This document shows, in pieces, positions 10,324 to 22,412 of a stretch of DNA of 64,000 bases (positions within the stretch are counted from its first letter, which is position 1; each line of letters starts with the position of its first letter). The notes beneath the pieces are model-generated. The model saw nothing but the letters and a program-made list of their open reading frames with translations, did no database searches and was not told the DNA's origin. The stretch lies in the NCBI RefSeq assembly GCF_024159265.1, contig NZ_JAMYWY010000001.1:124001-188000 (forward strand). Reading direction: 5' to 3'. The stretch is from Paenibacillus sp. 1781tsa1. Lineage in GTDB: Bacteria > Bacillota > Bacilli > Paenibacillales > Paenibacillaceae. A program made the position numbers and the translations under genes.

Positions 10324-11598
10324 ATGTATTTAGTATACGCAGATGAAAAAGGTAATGTATTTGATCATCCTTCCCTGTACGGGCTTGCCCGCAGTGGAGA
10401 TATGATCGTGGAGATTATGGAAGACGAACTTATCCCTTTGCCAGAGGGCGCAACGTTGGTTGGACTCCCGAGCACCCGGCCCATTGGTATGGACCCGGAC
10501 ACCGGTGAGATGCTGCCAATGCCAACGGACACACAGGCTGTAGGTGCTTTGCTTCCGCAAGGATTTACTCGTTTGTGCCTCCCGGGATATGTGAAGACGG
10601 ATAAGGAGTATAAGTTGCCGTTGTTCGGTTATTCCGCAGTAGTATGGAAAGATGGTGGTTTCTATGTCACCGCTTCGAAGTCGGATAGTCCTGACAAATG
10701 GAATCCGCTCAACTGTGACCGTGACGATGTGCGTTCCGGGGTTAAACGATTGACAGAGCAATACCCCGAGAACCGTCTCTACACCCATCTATCCAACTGT
10801 GCTCTTGGATATGAATGTTTAACTTCATCGAACACGTTCCTGAACCGTTGGGAAGGTGGAGTACCAGTATCCTATTCTTGCAATGCAGGTTGTTTCGGGT
10901 GTATCTCCGAGCAACCGGATGATAGCGGCTTTGTTTCCCCGCAGACACGTATGAACTTCCGACCACGTGTGGATGAGATTGTGGAGGTTATGCTGGAACA
11001 CCTGAAGACGCCGGAGTCCATCATTAGCTTTGGACAAGGTTGTGAAGGGGAGCCTTCTACGCAGGCTAAGCTGATTATTGAAGCGATTCGCGAAGTACGT
11101 TCTGTAACGGACATGGGGTATATCAACATTAATACCAATGCCGGTCTGAACGATCATATTAGAGGTATTGTAGATGCTGGATTGGATCTGATGCGCGTAA
11201 GTACAATTAGCGCACGGGATGACCACTATAACGCCTACTATAAACCGCGTGGTTATACCTTAGCCAATGTTGAAAAGTCGATGAAATACGCGGCGCAGCA
11301 GGGTGTATACACCTCGATTAACTATTTGATCTTCCCGGGTGTAACGGATCGTGAAGAAGAGATTGAGGCGATGATTGAGTTTGCGAGAAGAACCGATCTA
11401 CGCTTGATTCAGATGCGTAACCTCAATATTGATCCGGAGAGTTATCTGGAATTAATTCCTCCTGCTCAAGGCGATATCTTGGGCATGAAGCAGATGATTG
11501 AGATCTTTGAAGACGAGTTGCCTGATGTTGTGATCGGATCGTATACCCATGTTCCACCAGCTGGAATGGCACGTCCAAAACGGTTGATTACCTCTTAA
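10324..11598 (+). CDS. Radical SAM protein of unknown function
   Basis: A 424-aa protein with a radical SAM core. The iron-sulfur cluster motif is CNAGCFGC (CX3CX2C) at about residue 190, followed by SFGQGCEGEPST (the GGE-like SAM site) and a TIM-barrel strand pattern to about residue 380. The first roughly 180 residues are a separate, unrecognised domain (YLVYADEKGNVFDHPSLYGLARSG...). There is no SPASM-like cysteine cluster at the C-terminus. It starts at an ATG preceded by GAGGAGA. It lies alone between rho and rpmE; no peptide precursor or obvious partner is adjacent. Its substrate cannot be assigned. Confidence 0.85.
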   Translation: MYLVYADEKGNVFDHPSLYGLARSGDMIVEIMEDELIPLPEGATLVGLPSTRPIGMDPDTGEMLPMPTDTQAVGALLPQGFTRLCLPGYVKTDKEYKLPLFGYSAVVWKDGGFYVTASKSDSPDKWNPLNCDRDDVRSGVKRLTEQYPENRLYTHLSNCALGYECLTSSNTFLNRWEGGVPVSYSCNAGCFGCISEQPDDSGFVSPQTRMNFRPRVDEIVEVMLEHLKTPESIISFGQGCEGEPSTQAKLIIEAIREVRSVTDMGYININTNAGLNDHIRGIVDAGLDLMRVSTISARDDHYNAYYKPRGYTLANVEKSMKYAAQQGVYTSINYLIFPGVTDREEEIEAMIEFARRTDLRLIQMRNLNIDPESYLELIPPAQGDILGMKQMIEIFEDELPDVVIGSYTHVPPAGMARPKRLITS

Positions 11599-11608
11599 CA
11601 ATAATGGA

Positions 11609-11638
11609 TTGCAACAGGGCACAAGGCCGTGTTATAAT
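11609..11638 (+). promoter_or_regulatory. rpmE promoter
   Basis: TTGCAA and TATAAT are separated by 18 bases, with TG one base before the -10. It lies about 65 bases upstream of rpmE, directly after the radical SAM stop codon. Confidence 0.75.
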
Positions 11639-11701
11639 CTCAGAGTTGTGCCATTTACTCTGGGTCCGCTTGAGGCTCAGGGCGGAAAGAGGTGAAAGGT
11701 A

Positions 11702-11899
11702 ATGAAAGAAGCAATTCATCCTAATTACACGATTGGTCAAGTATCTTGCGCTTGCGGGAATACTTTTGAGACAGGTTCGGTTAAAGACGGACTTCGTGTA
11801 GAGATTTGCTCCGCGTGCCACCCGTTCTTCACAGGTAAACAGAAGTTTATCGATGCTGGCGGCCGTGTTGATCGTTTCAAGAAGAAATACGGAATCTAA
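11702..11899 (+). CDS. rpmE: 50S ribosomal protein L31, zinc-binding type
   Basis: A 65-aa component of the large ribosomal subunit near the central protuberance. It is the C+ form: CACG and [12 protein letters not shown] supply four cysteines for zinc, so it is the zinc-replete paralogue rather than the YtiA type. GAGGTGA precedes the ATG. It has its own promoter and terminator. Confidence 0.97.
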   Translation: MKEAIHPNYTIGQVSCACGNTFETGSVKDGLRVEICSACHPFFTGKQKFIDAGGRVDRFKKKYGI

Positions 11900-11941
11900 T
11901 AGGACAATTCTTGGAGTTGTCTGCTAATTGCATCCAACACA

Positions 11942-11967
11942 CCCCTGCTGATCTGGCAGGGGTTTTT
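11942..11967 (+). terminator. Intrinsic terminator of rpmE
   Basis: CCCCTGC and GCAGGGG pair around a short loop and are followed by TTTTT. Confidence 0.9.
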
Positions 11968-12008
11968 ATATGTTATATGTAAGCATAGTTGCTTCCGCTT
12001 TCCTCTGG

Positions 12009-12037
12009 TTGCAATTTGGATGACCTTACGTTATACT
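12009..12037 (+). promoter_or_regulatory. Promoter of SRP RNA
   Basis: TTGCAA and TATACT are exactly 17 bases apart, and transcription would start about seven bases later at the first bases of the SRP RNA. Confidence 0.85.
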
Positions 12038-12044
12038 ATTTCTT

Positions 12045-12314
12045 ACCGTGCTAGATGGGGAGGTAGCGGTGCCCTGTAACTCGCAATCCGCTATAGCGAG
12101 GTTGAATTCCTGCTAGAGGTTTTGTCGATGTGAGGTTTGGTCCCTGAACGTGGTGTTGACGGTTGGGTCCTCCGCAATGAGTACTCATGAACCTGGTCAG
12201 GTCCGGAAGGAAGCAGCCATAAGTGAGATCACTCTTGTGCCGGAGGGTTGCCTAGCCCGAGCTATTGTTCAGGGGTGCCACTTGGATCGCGAATATCGAT
12301 AGCAGGTGCACGGC
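12045..12314 (+). ncRNA. ffs: Signal recognition particle RNA (large, Bacillus type)
   Basis: About 270 nt with the hallmark tetraloop helix GGTCAGGTCCGGAAGGAAGC followed by GCAGCC, an Alu-like 5' domain (GCTAGATGGGGAGGTAGCGG) and terminal pairing of CCGTGC with GCACGG. This is the long Gram-positive form (scr RNA of Bacillus subtilis), which binds Ffh and directs membrane-protein targeting. It stands directly upstream of dnaX, as in Bacillus. Ends are estimated from the terminal helix. Confidence 0.95.
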
Positions 12315-12331
12315 TTACCATTTAAATGTAG

Positions 12332-12367
12332 AGACCTTTGCAGTTGTATGTATGCAGAGGTCTTTTT
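12332..12367 (+). terminator. Intrinsic terminator of SRP RNA
   Basis: AGACCTTTGCA and TGCAGAGGTCT form an 11-base-pair stem followed by TTTTT. Confidence 0.93.
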
Positions 12368-12408
12368 GATATGTCTTAAAAAACCACGCATGAATGAGTC
12401 AGATAAAG

Positions 12409-12437
12409 TTTGGATTCACCCTGGAATATAGTATAAT
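12409..12437 (+). promoter_or_regulatory. Candidate dnaX promoter
   Basis: TATAAT at 12432-12437 has a weak TTTGGA -35 at a 17-base spacing, about 50 bases before the dnaX start. Confidence 0.5.
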
Positions 12438-12487
12438 GGGGGAACGACAAAGGACTCGAATGCGAAGTGGAAGGAAGGTAACGCATC

Positions 12488-14233
12488 ATGGAGCATATCG
12501 CGTTATACCGGGCTTGGCGTCCCCAGTCGTTTCAAGATATGGTGGGGCAACAGCATATTATTCAGACCTTGCAGAACGCGATTCGTGAACAGCGGACTTC
12601 CCATGCCTACTTATTTAGCGGGCCCAGAGGAACGGGGAAGACAAGTGCCGCCAAGATTTTGGCCAAAGCTGTGAACTGCGAACGTGGGCCTGCGCCTGAA
12701 CCTTGTAACGAGTGTGAAGCTTGCCGCAGGATTACGACTGGCGCTGTGATGGATGTGCAGGAGATTGACGCTGCGTCCAATCGGGGCGTTGAAGAAATCC
12801 GTGATCTTCGGGAAAAGGTTAAATATGCGCCAACCGAAGTCCGGCAGAAAGTCTATATTATTGATGAAGTGCACATGCTGACGACGGAGGCATTCAATGC
12901 TTTGCTCAAAACATTGGAAGAGCCACCTCCACATGTGATGTTTATTTTGGCAACAACAGAACCGCACCGCCTCCCAGCTACCATTATATCGCGCTGTCAG
13001 CGATTTGATTTTCGCCGGGTTTCTCTGGAAGAGCAGACAGCAAGACTTACCCTGATCTGTGAACAGGAAGGCATGGAAGCGGACCAGGATGCGCTCCAAT
13101 ACATTGCCCGTTTATCAGACGGTGGAATGAGGGATGCACTTAGTGTGCTGGATCAGATCTCTTCATTTACGGATGGGCGAGTAACGTATCAGCAGGTCAT
13201 GGACATGACGGGGGGAATTGCTTCAGAGCAATTTGCCAAACTGGCTGCTTCGTTGCTCAAGGGTGATGTTGGTCATATTCTGCAGATGATCGAAGGTTTC
13301 ATGCATGAAGGAAAGAGTGCAGACAAGTGCATGGAGAATTTGCTGTATTATTTCCGTGATTTGCTTATGATTAAGATGGTACCTGATGCAGATAAACTGA
13401 CGGACCGGGTACTTAATCCGGAATCTTTCCGTGATATGGCGGAGTCATTCACCAGGGAACAACTGTTCCACATGATTGATACCCTTAATCGGTACCAGAG
13501 CGAAATGAAGTATGCAGTACAGCCACAGACATTATTTGAAGTTGCATTGCTTAAACTGTGTAGTATTCCAGCTCAAGGCGAGGCTTCTGTTCAGGTGGGA
13601 ACTTCAGCTCATGCAGCACCTGCTGATGGGGGAGAGATCAACCGCTTGAAGCAGCAACTTGCTGAGTTGGAGAAGAAGTTGGATCGTGCACTAAAGAGTG
13701 GGTTGTCTGGTGGAGAAGGTGCATCGAGCGCTCCATCGCGTCCGACAACACGAGCTCCTGTATCGAGAGGCAACTCGCCTGCGAAGCTTCCTGCACAGTT
13801 GGATCAGTATGTTGCGCGCAAGGGAGCCCCTGAGTTCGCAGAGATCAGCAAAAAATGGAGTCAGATCCTGCAAAGGGTGAAGGAAGAGAGGGTTACTGTT
13901 CACGCCTGGTTCGTGGATGGTGAGCCGGTATCATTGCTTGAAGACAATGTGTTGGTTGCTTTTAAAAACAACATTCACCGTGAAACAACGGAGAAACAGG
14001 CTAATCGTGAAGTTATTGAGAGGGTGTTGTCCGAACAGCTTGGGCGTCCTGCGCGATTGGTGACGATGATGCTCAAAGATTGGACCGGAGCAACGGAGGG
14101 AGCTTCTGAAACGCCAAAGGAGGACTTTAAGCTTGAACCTGAGCATGAAGACGGCGGTTCAAGCAACAAGCAGCCATGGATTGATGAAGCCATCCAGCTC
14201 TTTGGTGAGGACCTTGTAGTGATCAAAGAATAA
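12488..14233 (+). CDS. dnaX: DNA polymerase III subunit gamma/tau
   Basis: The motor subunit of the clamp loader, which loads the sliding clamp and couples polymerases to the helicase. Residues 1-220 are the AAA+ module: Walker A GPRGTGKTS, a zinc finger with CERGPAPEPCNECEAC, Walker B VYIIDEVHML and sensor 1 LATTEPHRLPATIISRCQRF. Domain III follows, then a low-complexity linker (SGGEGASSAPSRPTTRAP) and a tau-specific C-terminal domain ending near residue 581. I see no obvious slippery A-run for a frameshifted gamma product. It overlaps no neighbour and heads dnaX-ebfC-recR. Confidence 0.96.
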   Translation: MEHIALYRAWRPQSFQDMVGQQHIIQTLQNAIREQRTSHAYLFSGPRGTGKTSAAKILAKAVNCERGPAPEPCNECEACRRITTGAVMDVQEIDAASNRGVEEIRDLREKVKYAPTEVRQKVYIIDEVHMLTTEAFNALLKTLEEPPPHVMFILATTEPHRLPATIISRCQRFDFRRVSLEEQTARLTLICEQEGMEADQDALQYIARLSDGGMRDALSVLDQISSFTDGRVTYQQVMDMTGGIASEQFAKLAASLLKGDVGHILQMIEGFMHEGKSADKCMENLLYYFRDLLMIKMVPDADKLTDRVLNPESFRDMAESFTREQLFHMIDTLNRYQSEMKYAVQPQTLFEVALLKLCSIPAQGEASVQVGTSAHAAPADGGEINRLKQQLAELEKKLDRALKSGLSGGEGASSAPSRPTTRAPVSRGNSPAKLPAQLDQYVARKGAPEFAEISKKWSQILQRVKEERVTVHAWFVDGEPVSLLEDNVLVAFKNNIHRETTEKQANREVIERVLSEQLGRPARLVTMMLKDWTGATEGASETPKEDFKLEPEHEDGGSSNKQPWIDEAIQLFGEDLVVIKE

Positions 14234-14274
14234 TGCGCATAGCGCGATAACCATAACGAAGGAGATGAACAATT

Positions 14275-14586
14275 ATGAACAACATGAACCAAATGATGAA
14301 ACAAGTGAAGAAAATGCAGGAGCAAATGCTGAAAGCACAAGAGGAATTGGCGGACAAAACAGTCCAAGGTACATCCGGTGGCGGTGTAGTGACGGCTGAA
14401 GTTAACGGACACAAGAAATTGCTTGCTATCACGATCAAACCTGAAGCGGTAGATCCGGAAGATGTTGAAATGTTGCAGGATCTCGTTATGACAGCTGTTA
14501 ATGATGCGATGGCCAAAGCCGATGAGATTGCCAACAAGGATATGGGCAAGTTCACAGGCGGCATGAATATTCCGGGATTATTTTAA
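14275..14586 (+). CDS. ebfC: YbaB/EbfC family nucleoid-associated protein
   Basis: A small DNA-binding dimer of 103 aa implicated in nucleoid organisation and recombination. The N-terminal half is a coiled helix rich in Met, Gln and Lys ([19 protein letters not shown]). The central [23 protein letters not shown] and C-terminal [14 protein letters not shown] are typical of the family. GGAGATG precedes the ATG. It is always found between dnaX and recR, as here (yaaK in Bacillus subtilis). Confidence 0.95.
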   Translation: MNNMNQMMKQVKKMQEQMLKAQEELADKTVQGTSGGGVVTAEVNGHKKLLAITIKPEAVDPEDVEMLQDLVMTAVNDAMAKADEIANKDMGKFTGGMNIPGLF

Positions 14587-14621
14587 TTAAAAATTGATCC
14601 TGTCAAAGGAGACACAATCGA

Positions 14622-15221
14622 TTGTATTATCCCGAACCAATAGCCAAGCTGATTGATGCCTTCACCCGATTGCCGGGTGTGGGTCCCAAGACGGCAGCGC
14701 GTTTAGCTTTTCATGTGCTTAACATGAAGGAAGATGACGTTATTGATTTTGCCAAGGCACTTGTAAGTGTGAAGCGTAATCTTCATTACTGTTCTGTATG
14801 TTGTAATATTACCGATACGGACCCGTGTCGCATCTGTCAGGATAAGTCCAGGGATGTCTCTGTAATCTGTGTAGTTCAGGATTCGAAAGATCTGGTGGCC
14901 ATGGAGCGCACCAAGGAATTCGACGGATACTATCATGTGTTACAAGGTGCGATTTCACCTATGGAGGGAATCGGACCAGACGATATTCGTTTGAAGGAAC
15001 TCCTGATTCGATTAAGTGATGAACGTATTAAAGAGATCATCTTGGCGACAAACCCCAATATTGAGGGCGAGGCTACAGCGATGTACATCTCCCGCTTGGT
15101 ACGTCCGTTTGAGATCAGTGTGACCCGGATTGCGCATGGATTGCCTGTAGGTGGCGATCTTGAGTATGCGGATGAAGTGACCCTTTCCAAAGCGTTAGAA
15201 GGGCGCAGGGAGATGCGTTAG
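14622..15221 (+). CDS. recR: Recombination mediator protein RecR
   Basis: Works with RecO and RecF to load RecA on gapped DNA. Order of parts in 199 aa: helix-hairpin-helix ([20 protein letters not shown]), a four-cysteine zinc finger ([16 protein letters not shown]), a Toprim domain ([17 protein letters not shown]...) and a C-terminal Walker-B-like segment. The start codon is TTG at 14622, supported by AAAGGAGA upstream and by the family N-terminus [13 protein letters not shown]. It closes the dnaX-ebfC-recR unit with a strong terminator. Confidence 0.96.
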   Translation: MYYPEPIAKLIDAFTRLPGVGPKTAARLAFHVLNMKEDDVIDFAKALVSVKRNLHYCSVCCNITDTDPCRICQDKSRDVSVICVVQDSKDLVAMERTKEFDGYYHVLQGAISPMEGIGPDDIRLKELLIRLSDERIKEIILATNPNIEGEATAMYISRLVRPFEISVTRIAHGLPVGGDLEYADEVTLSKALEGRREMR

Positions 15222-15289
15222 TGTTTTCAATTTGTATTATGCAATGCACTTCCTTGGAAACTTCGAATGCTAAATAAGTTTCGATGTGC

Positions 15290-15318
15290 AAAGAGAGCCC
15301 TTGGGCTCTCTTTTTTTT
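15290..15318 (+). terminator. Intrinsic terminator of recR
   Basis: AAAGAGAGCCC and GGGCTCTCTTT form a perfect stem with a two-base loop and run into T residues. Confidence 0.92.
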
Positions 15319-15406
15319 GTGGAGAAAATGAATGCTCGAGTTCTAAGTTTGTCCTTTCCCTGATAAGTATGAGAATATGCTGTGCTGATCAGGAGGAGGA
15401 GAGATT

Positions 15407-15682
15407 ATGTTTTTGTGGCGAAATACACGGAACTCAATAGAGAAACACAACAGAGTGTTGAAGGAGCTTGAGGAGGATCAGATCTATGCAGATATTCAGA
15501 TGGCTAAGCAGGAATGGGAACGGGCTATGAGACAGTTTGAAGATGCACAGGGGCAGGATGAAATTGATTATGCCATTTATGTATTGGAGGCAGCTGAGCG
15601 GAAGTACCAGATTCATTTGAGGAGAGCAAAGCGAGCCAGAGCTAATGATGATGTTGCATCACAGCGAGGAATGAGTATGTAG
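15407..15682 (+). CDS. yaaL: YaaL family protein (DUF2508)
   Basis: A 91-aa, highly charged, probably all-helical protein with heptad-like character (KELEEDQIYADIQMAKQEWERAMRQFEDAQG). Its position between recR and bofA and its size match Bacillus subtilis YaaL. Function is not established. A strong GGAGGAGGAGAG Shine-Dalgarno precedes the ATG. Confidence 0.85.
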   Translation: MFLWRNTRNSIEKHNRVLKELEEDQIYADIQMAKQEWERAMRQFEDAQGQDEIDYAIYVLEAAERKYQIHLRRAKRARANDDVASQRGMSM

Positions 15683-15716
15683 AGTCGGGTTTACATTAAA
15701 CATGGAGGTGTACCAT

Positions 15717-15986
15717 ATGAAGAGTATTATATTGGGGAGTGTATTGGTTGTATCGTTACTGGGACTTATCGTGGTTTTATTCAGAAAGCGGTTAGGGTTA
15801 TCGGTTTTCACGTCATTCGGAATTCATCTGGTGCTTGCTGCAGTTGGGATATACATCGTGAATTATTCCGGCTGGATTATAGGAACCTACATCCCACTGA
15901 ACCCTGCAACGATAGGGACTGTAGCTGTTTTGGGATTGCCAGGTGTGGGGCTATTATTGGGGTTGAAAATTTCTTTGTTTGGATAG
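15717..15986 (+). CDS. bofA: Sigma-K processing inhibitor BofA
   Basis: An integral membrane protein that, with SpoIVFA, holds the SpoIVFB protease inactive until the forespore signal releases sigma-K in the mother cell. The 89-aa product has an N-terminal membrane helix (SIILGSVLVVSLLGLIVVLF), a second (VFTSFGIHLVLAAVGIYIV) and the conserved C-terminal segment LNPATIGTVAVLGLPGVGLLLGLK. An upstream in-frame ATG exists at 15702, but GGAGG at 15704-15708 is correctly spaced for 15717. It sits immediately before an rRNA operon, as in Bacillus subtilis. Confidence 0.93.
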   Translation: MKSIILGSVLVVSLLGLIVVLFRKRLGLSVFTSFGIHLVLAAVGIYIVNYSGWIIGTYIPLNPATIGTVAVLGLPGVGLLLGLKISLFG

Positions 15987-16105
15987 TTGACTCACAGGAT
16001 ATTTATATGGTACATTATATCTCGTTGCTTTGCTTGCTTGGTTATATGCTTAGATGAAATGAAGAAGTTCATTACGAGCTTCGAAAAAGAATTTCAAAAA
16101 AACAC

Positions 16106-16135
16106 TTGACCAAAACAAACGAAGTGTGGTATATT
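16106..16135 (+). promoter_or_regulatory. rRNA operon promoter
   Basis: TTGACC and TATATT are separated by 18 bases, about 195 bases upstream of the 16S gene. The surrounding region is AT-rich, as in UP elements. Confidence 0.7.
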
Positions 16136-16178
16136 ATAAAAGTCGCCGCTGAGAGAAAATGGTGACAAAAAACAAGTT

Positions 16179-16193
16179 TGATCTTTGAAAACT
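16179..16193 (+). promoter_or_regulatory. boxA-like antitermination site in rRNA leader
   Basis: TGATCTTTGAAAACT resembles the Bacillales rRNA boxA, bound by NusB/NusE to stop premature termination. A second copy precedes 23S at 18334-18348. Confidence 0.6.
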
Positions 16194-16210
16194 GAACAAC
16201 GAGTGAGTAA
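16192..16210 (+). other. Upstream arm of 16S precursor processing stem
   Basis: CTGAACAACGAGTGAGTAA is complementary, with one mismatch, to the sequence at 17945-17963 after 16S. Such stems bring the ends of precursor 16S together for RNase III cleavage. Confidence 0.8.
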
Positions 16211-16330
16211 ATATTCTGCTTGCAGAATGAACGCAAAAGTTTGAAACAAGCCTTGGCTTGGATCGACTGGAGCACAATTGAGATTTTAATCTCGTCAGAT
16301 TCAAAATGAGCTTATCGCTCTTTTCAATAC

Positions 16331-17886
<1,556 letters not shown>

Positions 17887-17944
17887 TGGAGAATCGTTTC
17901 CCGCGTGGAAACATTCAAATACAAAATCTAGCCAGGTCGGCTAG

Positions 17945-17963
17945 TTACTCACTCGTTGCTCAG
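17945..17963 (+). other. Downstream arm of 16S precursor processing stem
   Basis: TTACTCACTCGTTGCTCAG pairs with 16192-16210. Its location before 5S means 16S can be excised separately from the downstream 5S. Confidence 0.8.
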
Positions 17964-17988
17964 TTTTGAGAGCTCAAACTCTCAAACG

Positions 17989-18105
17989 TTTGGTGGCGAT
18001 AGCGAAGGGGTTCCACACGTTCCCATCCCGAACACGACCGTTAAGCCCTTCAGCGTCAATGGTACTTGGACCGCAGGGTCCTGGGAGAGTAGAACGCCGC
18101 CAAGC
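17989..18105 (+). rRNA. rrf: 5S ribosomal RNA located between 16S and 23S
   Basis: About 117 bases. TTTGGTGGCGATAGCGAAG at the 5' end pairs with CGCCGCCAAGC at the 3' end, and the CCGAACACG loop-C sequence is present. It lies upstream of the spacer tRNAs and 23S instead of after 23S. No 5S is found after 23S in this operon. Confidence 0.96.
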
Positions 18106-18141
18106 GTAACCCATTTTGGGTTCAAATAGTATATATAATGT

Positions 18142-18218
18142 GGGCCCTTAGCTCAGTTGGTTAGAGCGCACCTCTGATAAGGGTGAGGCCGGTGGTTCGA
18201 GTCCACCAGGGCCCACCA
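18142..18218 (+). tRNA. tRNA-Ile (GAT)
   Basis: 77 bases with acceptor GGGCCCT/GGGCCC, anticodon loop CTGATAA, T-loop GGTTCGAGTCC and encoded CCA. Confidence 0.97.
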
Positions 18219-18240
18219 TCTATACCTTTAAATTTCATAT

Positions 18241-18316
18241 GGGGCCATAGCTCAGCTGGGAGAGCGCCTGCCTTGCAAGCAGGAGGTCAGCGGTTCGATC
18301 CCGCTTGGCTCCACCA
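18241..18316 (+). tRNA. tRNA-Ala (TGC)
   Basis: 76 bases with anticodon loop CTTGCAA, T-loop GGTTCGATCCC and encoded CCA. It forms the usual Ile-Ala spacer pair. Confidence 0.97.
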
Positions 18317-18333
18317 AAAATGATTTACAAGTT

Positions 18334-18348
18334 TGTTCTTTGAAAACT
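18334..18348 (+). promoter_or_regulatory. boxA-like site before 23S
   Basis: TGTTCTTTGAAAACT matches the Bacillales spacer boxA. Confidence 0.65.
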
Positions 18349-18378
18349 AGATATCGAAACGAAAGTAAATGCGAATTA
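18347..18378 (+). other. Upstream arm of 23S precursor processing stem
   Basis: The segments CTAGATATCGAAACGAAAG and GCGAATTA are complementary, with a small internal loop, to 21462-21489 after 23S. Confidence 0.8.
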
Positions 18379-18525
18379 GAACATTCCTTTTTAGCTGAAC
18401 TTGTGTTCAACAAGTTTAATAAATTGGTACTTAATTGCTTTTGCGATGGTATTGGGTGGGAGCGACTTTTGGCTTTGGACGTAGTCCAAAACAAGGGAAG
18501 CGAGCAGTCAAAACCGGAGCAATAT

Positions 18526-21450
<2,925 letters not shown>

Positions 21451-21461
21451 ATTGCAAGTGA

Positions 21462-21489
21462 TAATTCGCATCTTTCGTTTCGAATCTAG
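21462..21489 (+). other. Downstream arm of 23S precursor processing stem
   Basis: TAATTCGCATCTTTCGTTTC and GAATCTAG pair with 18347-18378. Confidence 0.8.
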
Positions 21490-21532
21490 TTTTCAGGGAG
21501 CAATCCTTGAATGAAGTTGAAGATTGTTATTT

Positions 21533-21624
21533 GGAGAGATACCCAAGTGGCTATAAGGGGACCCTCTGCTAAGGGGTTAGACTGCGTAAGCGGTGCGAGG
21601 GTTCGAATCCCTCTCTCTCCGCCA
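21533..21624 (+). tRNA. tRNA-Ser (GCT)
   Basis: 92 bases with a long variable arm, anticodon loop CTGCTAA and encoded CCA. First of eight tRNAs downstream of 23S. Confidence 0.96.
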
Positions 21625-21667
21625 TCTTTACCTTAAGATGGACAAGCAATCGAGACACAATTAATAT

Positions 21668-21744
21668 GGCGGTGTAGCTCAGCTGGCTAGAGCGTACGGT
21701 TCATACCCGTAAGGTCGGGGGTTCGATCCCCTCCGCCGCTACCA
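21668..21744 (+). tRNA. tRNA-Met (CAT), elongator type
   Basis: 77 bases, anticodon loop TTCATAC, encoded CCA. The fully paired acceptor end (GGCGGTG) and D-arm differ from initiator tRNA. Confidence 0.95.
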
Positions 21745-21753
21745 TATTACCCA

Positions 21754-21829
21754 GGAGGCTTAGCTCAGCTGGGAGAGCATCTGCCTTACAAGCAGAGGGT
21801 CGGGGGTTCGATCCCCTCAGCCTCCACCA
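21754..21829 (+). tRNA. tRNA-Val (TAC)
   Basis: 76 bases with anticodon loop CTTACAA and encoded CCA. Confidence 0.97.
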
Positions 21830-21834
21830 TATAC

Positions 21835-21910
<76 letters not shown>

Positions 21911-21919
21911 TTAATGCCT

Positions 21920-21997
21920 GGAACCGTGGTGTAGTTGGCCTAACATGCCTGCCTGTCACGCAGGAGATCGCGGGTTCGAATCCCGTCGGTTCCGCCA
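21920..21997 (+). tRNA. tRNA-Asp (GTC)
   Basis: 78 bases with anticodon loop CTGTCAC and encoded CCA. Confidence 0.96.
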
Positions 21998-22018
21998 TTA
22001 ATCCTAAAAATTAAATAT

Positions 22019-22091
<73 letters not shown>

Positions 22092-22103
22092 CCTTTAATC
22101 CCT

Positions 22104-22189
22104 GGAGGATTAGCGAAGTGGCCAAACGCATCAGACTGTAAATCTGCTCCCGTACGGGTTCGGTGGTTCGAATCCATCATCCTCCACCA
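22104..22189 (+). tRNA. tRNA-Tyr (GTA)
   Basis: 86 bases with a long variable arm, anticodon loop CTGTAAA and encoded CCA. Confidence 0.96.
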
Positions 22190-22196
22190 GTTTTAT

Positions 22197-22269
22197 GAGT
22201 CATTAGCTCAGTTGGTAGAGCACCTGACTTTTAATCAGGGTGTCGAAGGTTCGAGCCCTTCATGACTCA
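22197..22269 (+). tRNA. tRNA-Lys (TTT), CCA not encoded
   Basis: 73 bases with acceptor GAGTCAT/ATGACTC and anticodon loop CTTTTAA. The discriminator A is followed by TCT, so no CCA is encoded. Last gene of the rRNA/tRNA operon. Confidence 0.96.
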
Positions 22270-22274
22270 TCTTT

Positions 22275-22319
22275 AAAAAAAGAGTGATTAATCATTAATT
22301 TGATTAGTCGCTCTTTTTT
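22275..22319 (+). terminator. Terminator of the rRNA-tRNA operon
   Basis: An AAAAAGAGTGATTAATCA arm pairs with TGATTAGTCGCTCTTTTTT with one bulge or mismatch and ends in T residues. Confidence 0.9.
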
Positions 22320-22412
22320 GTTATGTAATTATAACGGAATATGGATATTTATTAATGCTGCGCAAGATATGATAAACTAATAGAAAACATGCAGAGTGGT
22401 GACGTTCATTAT

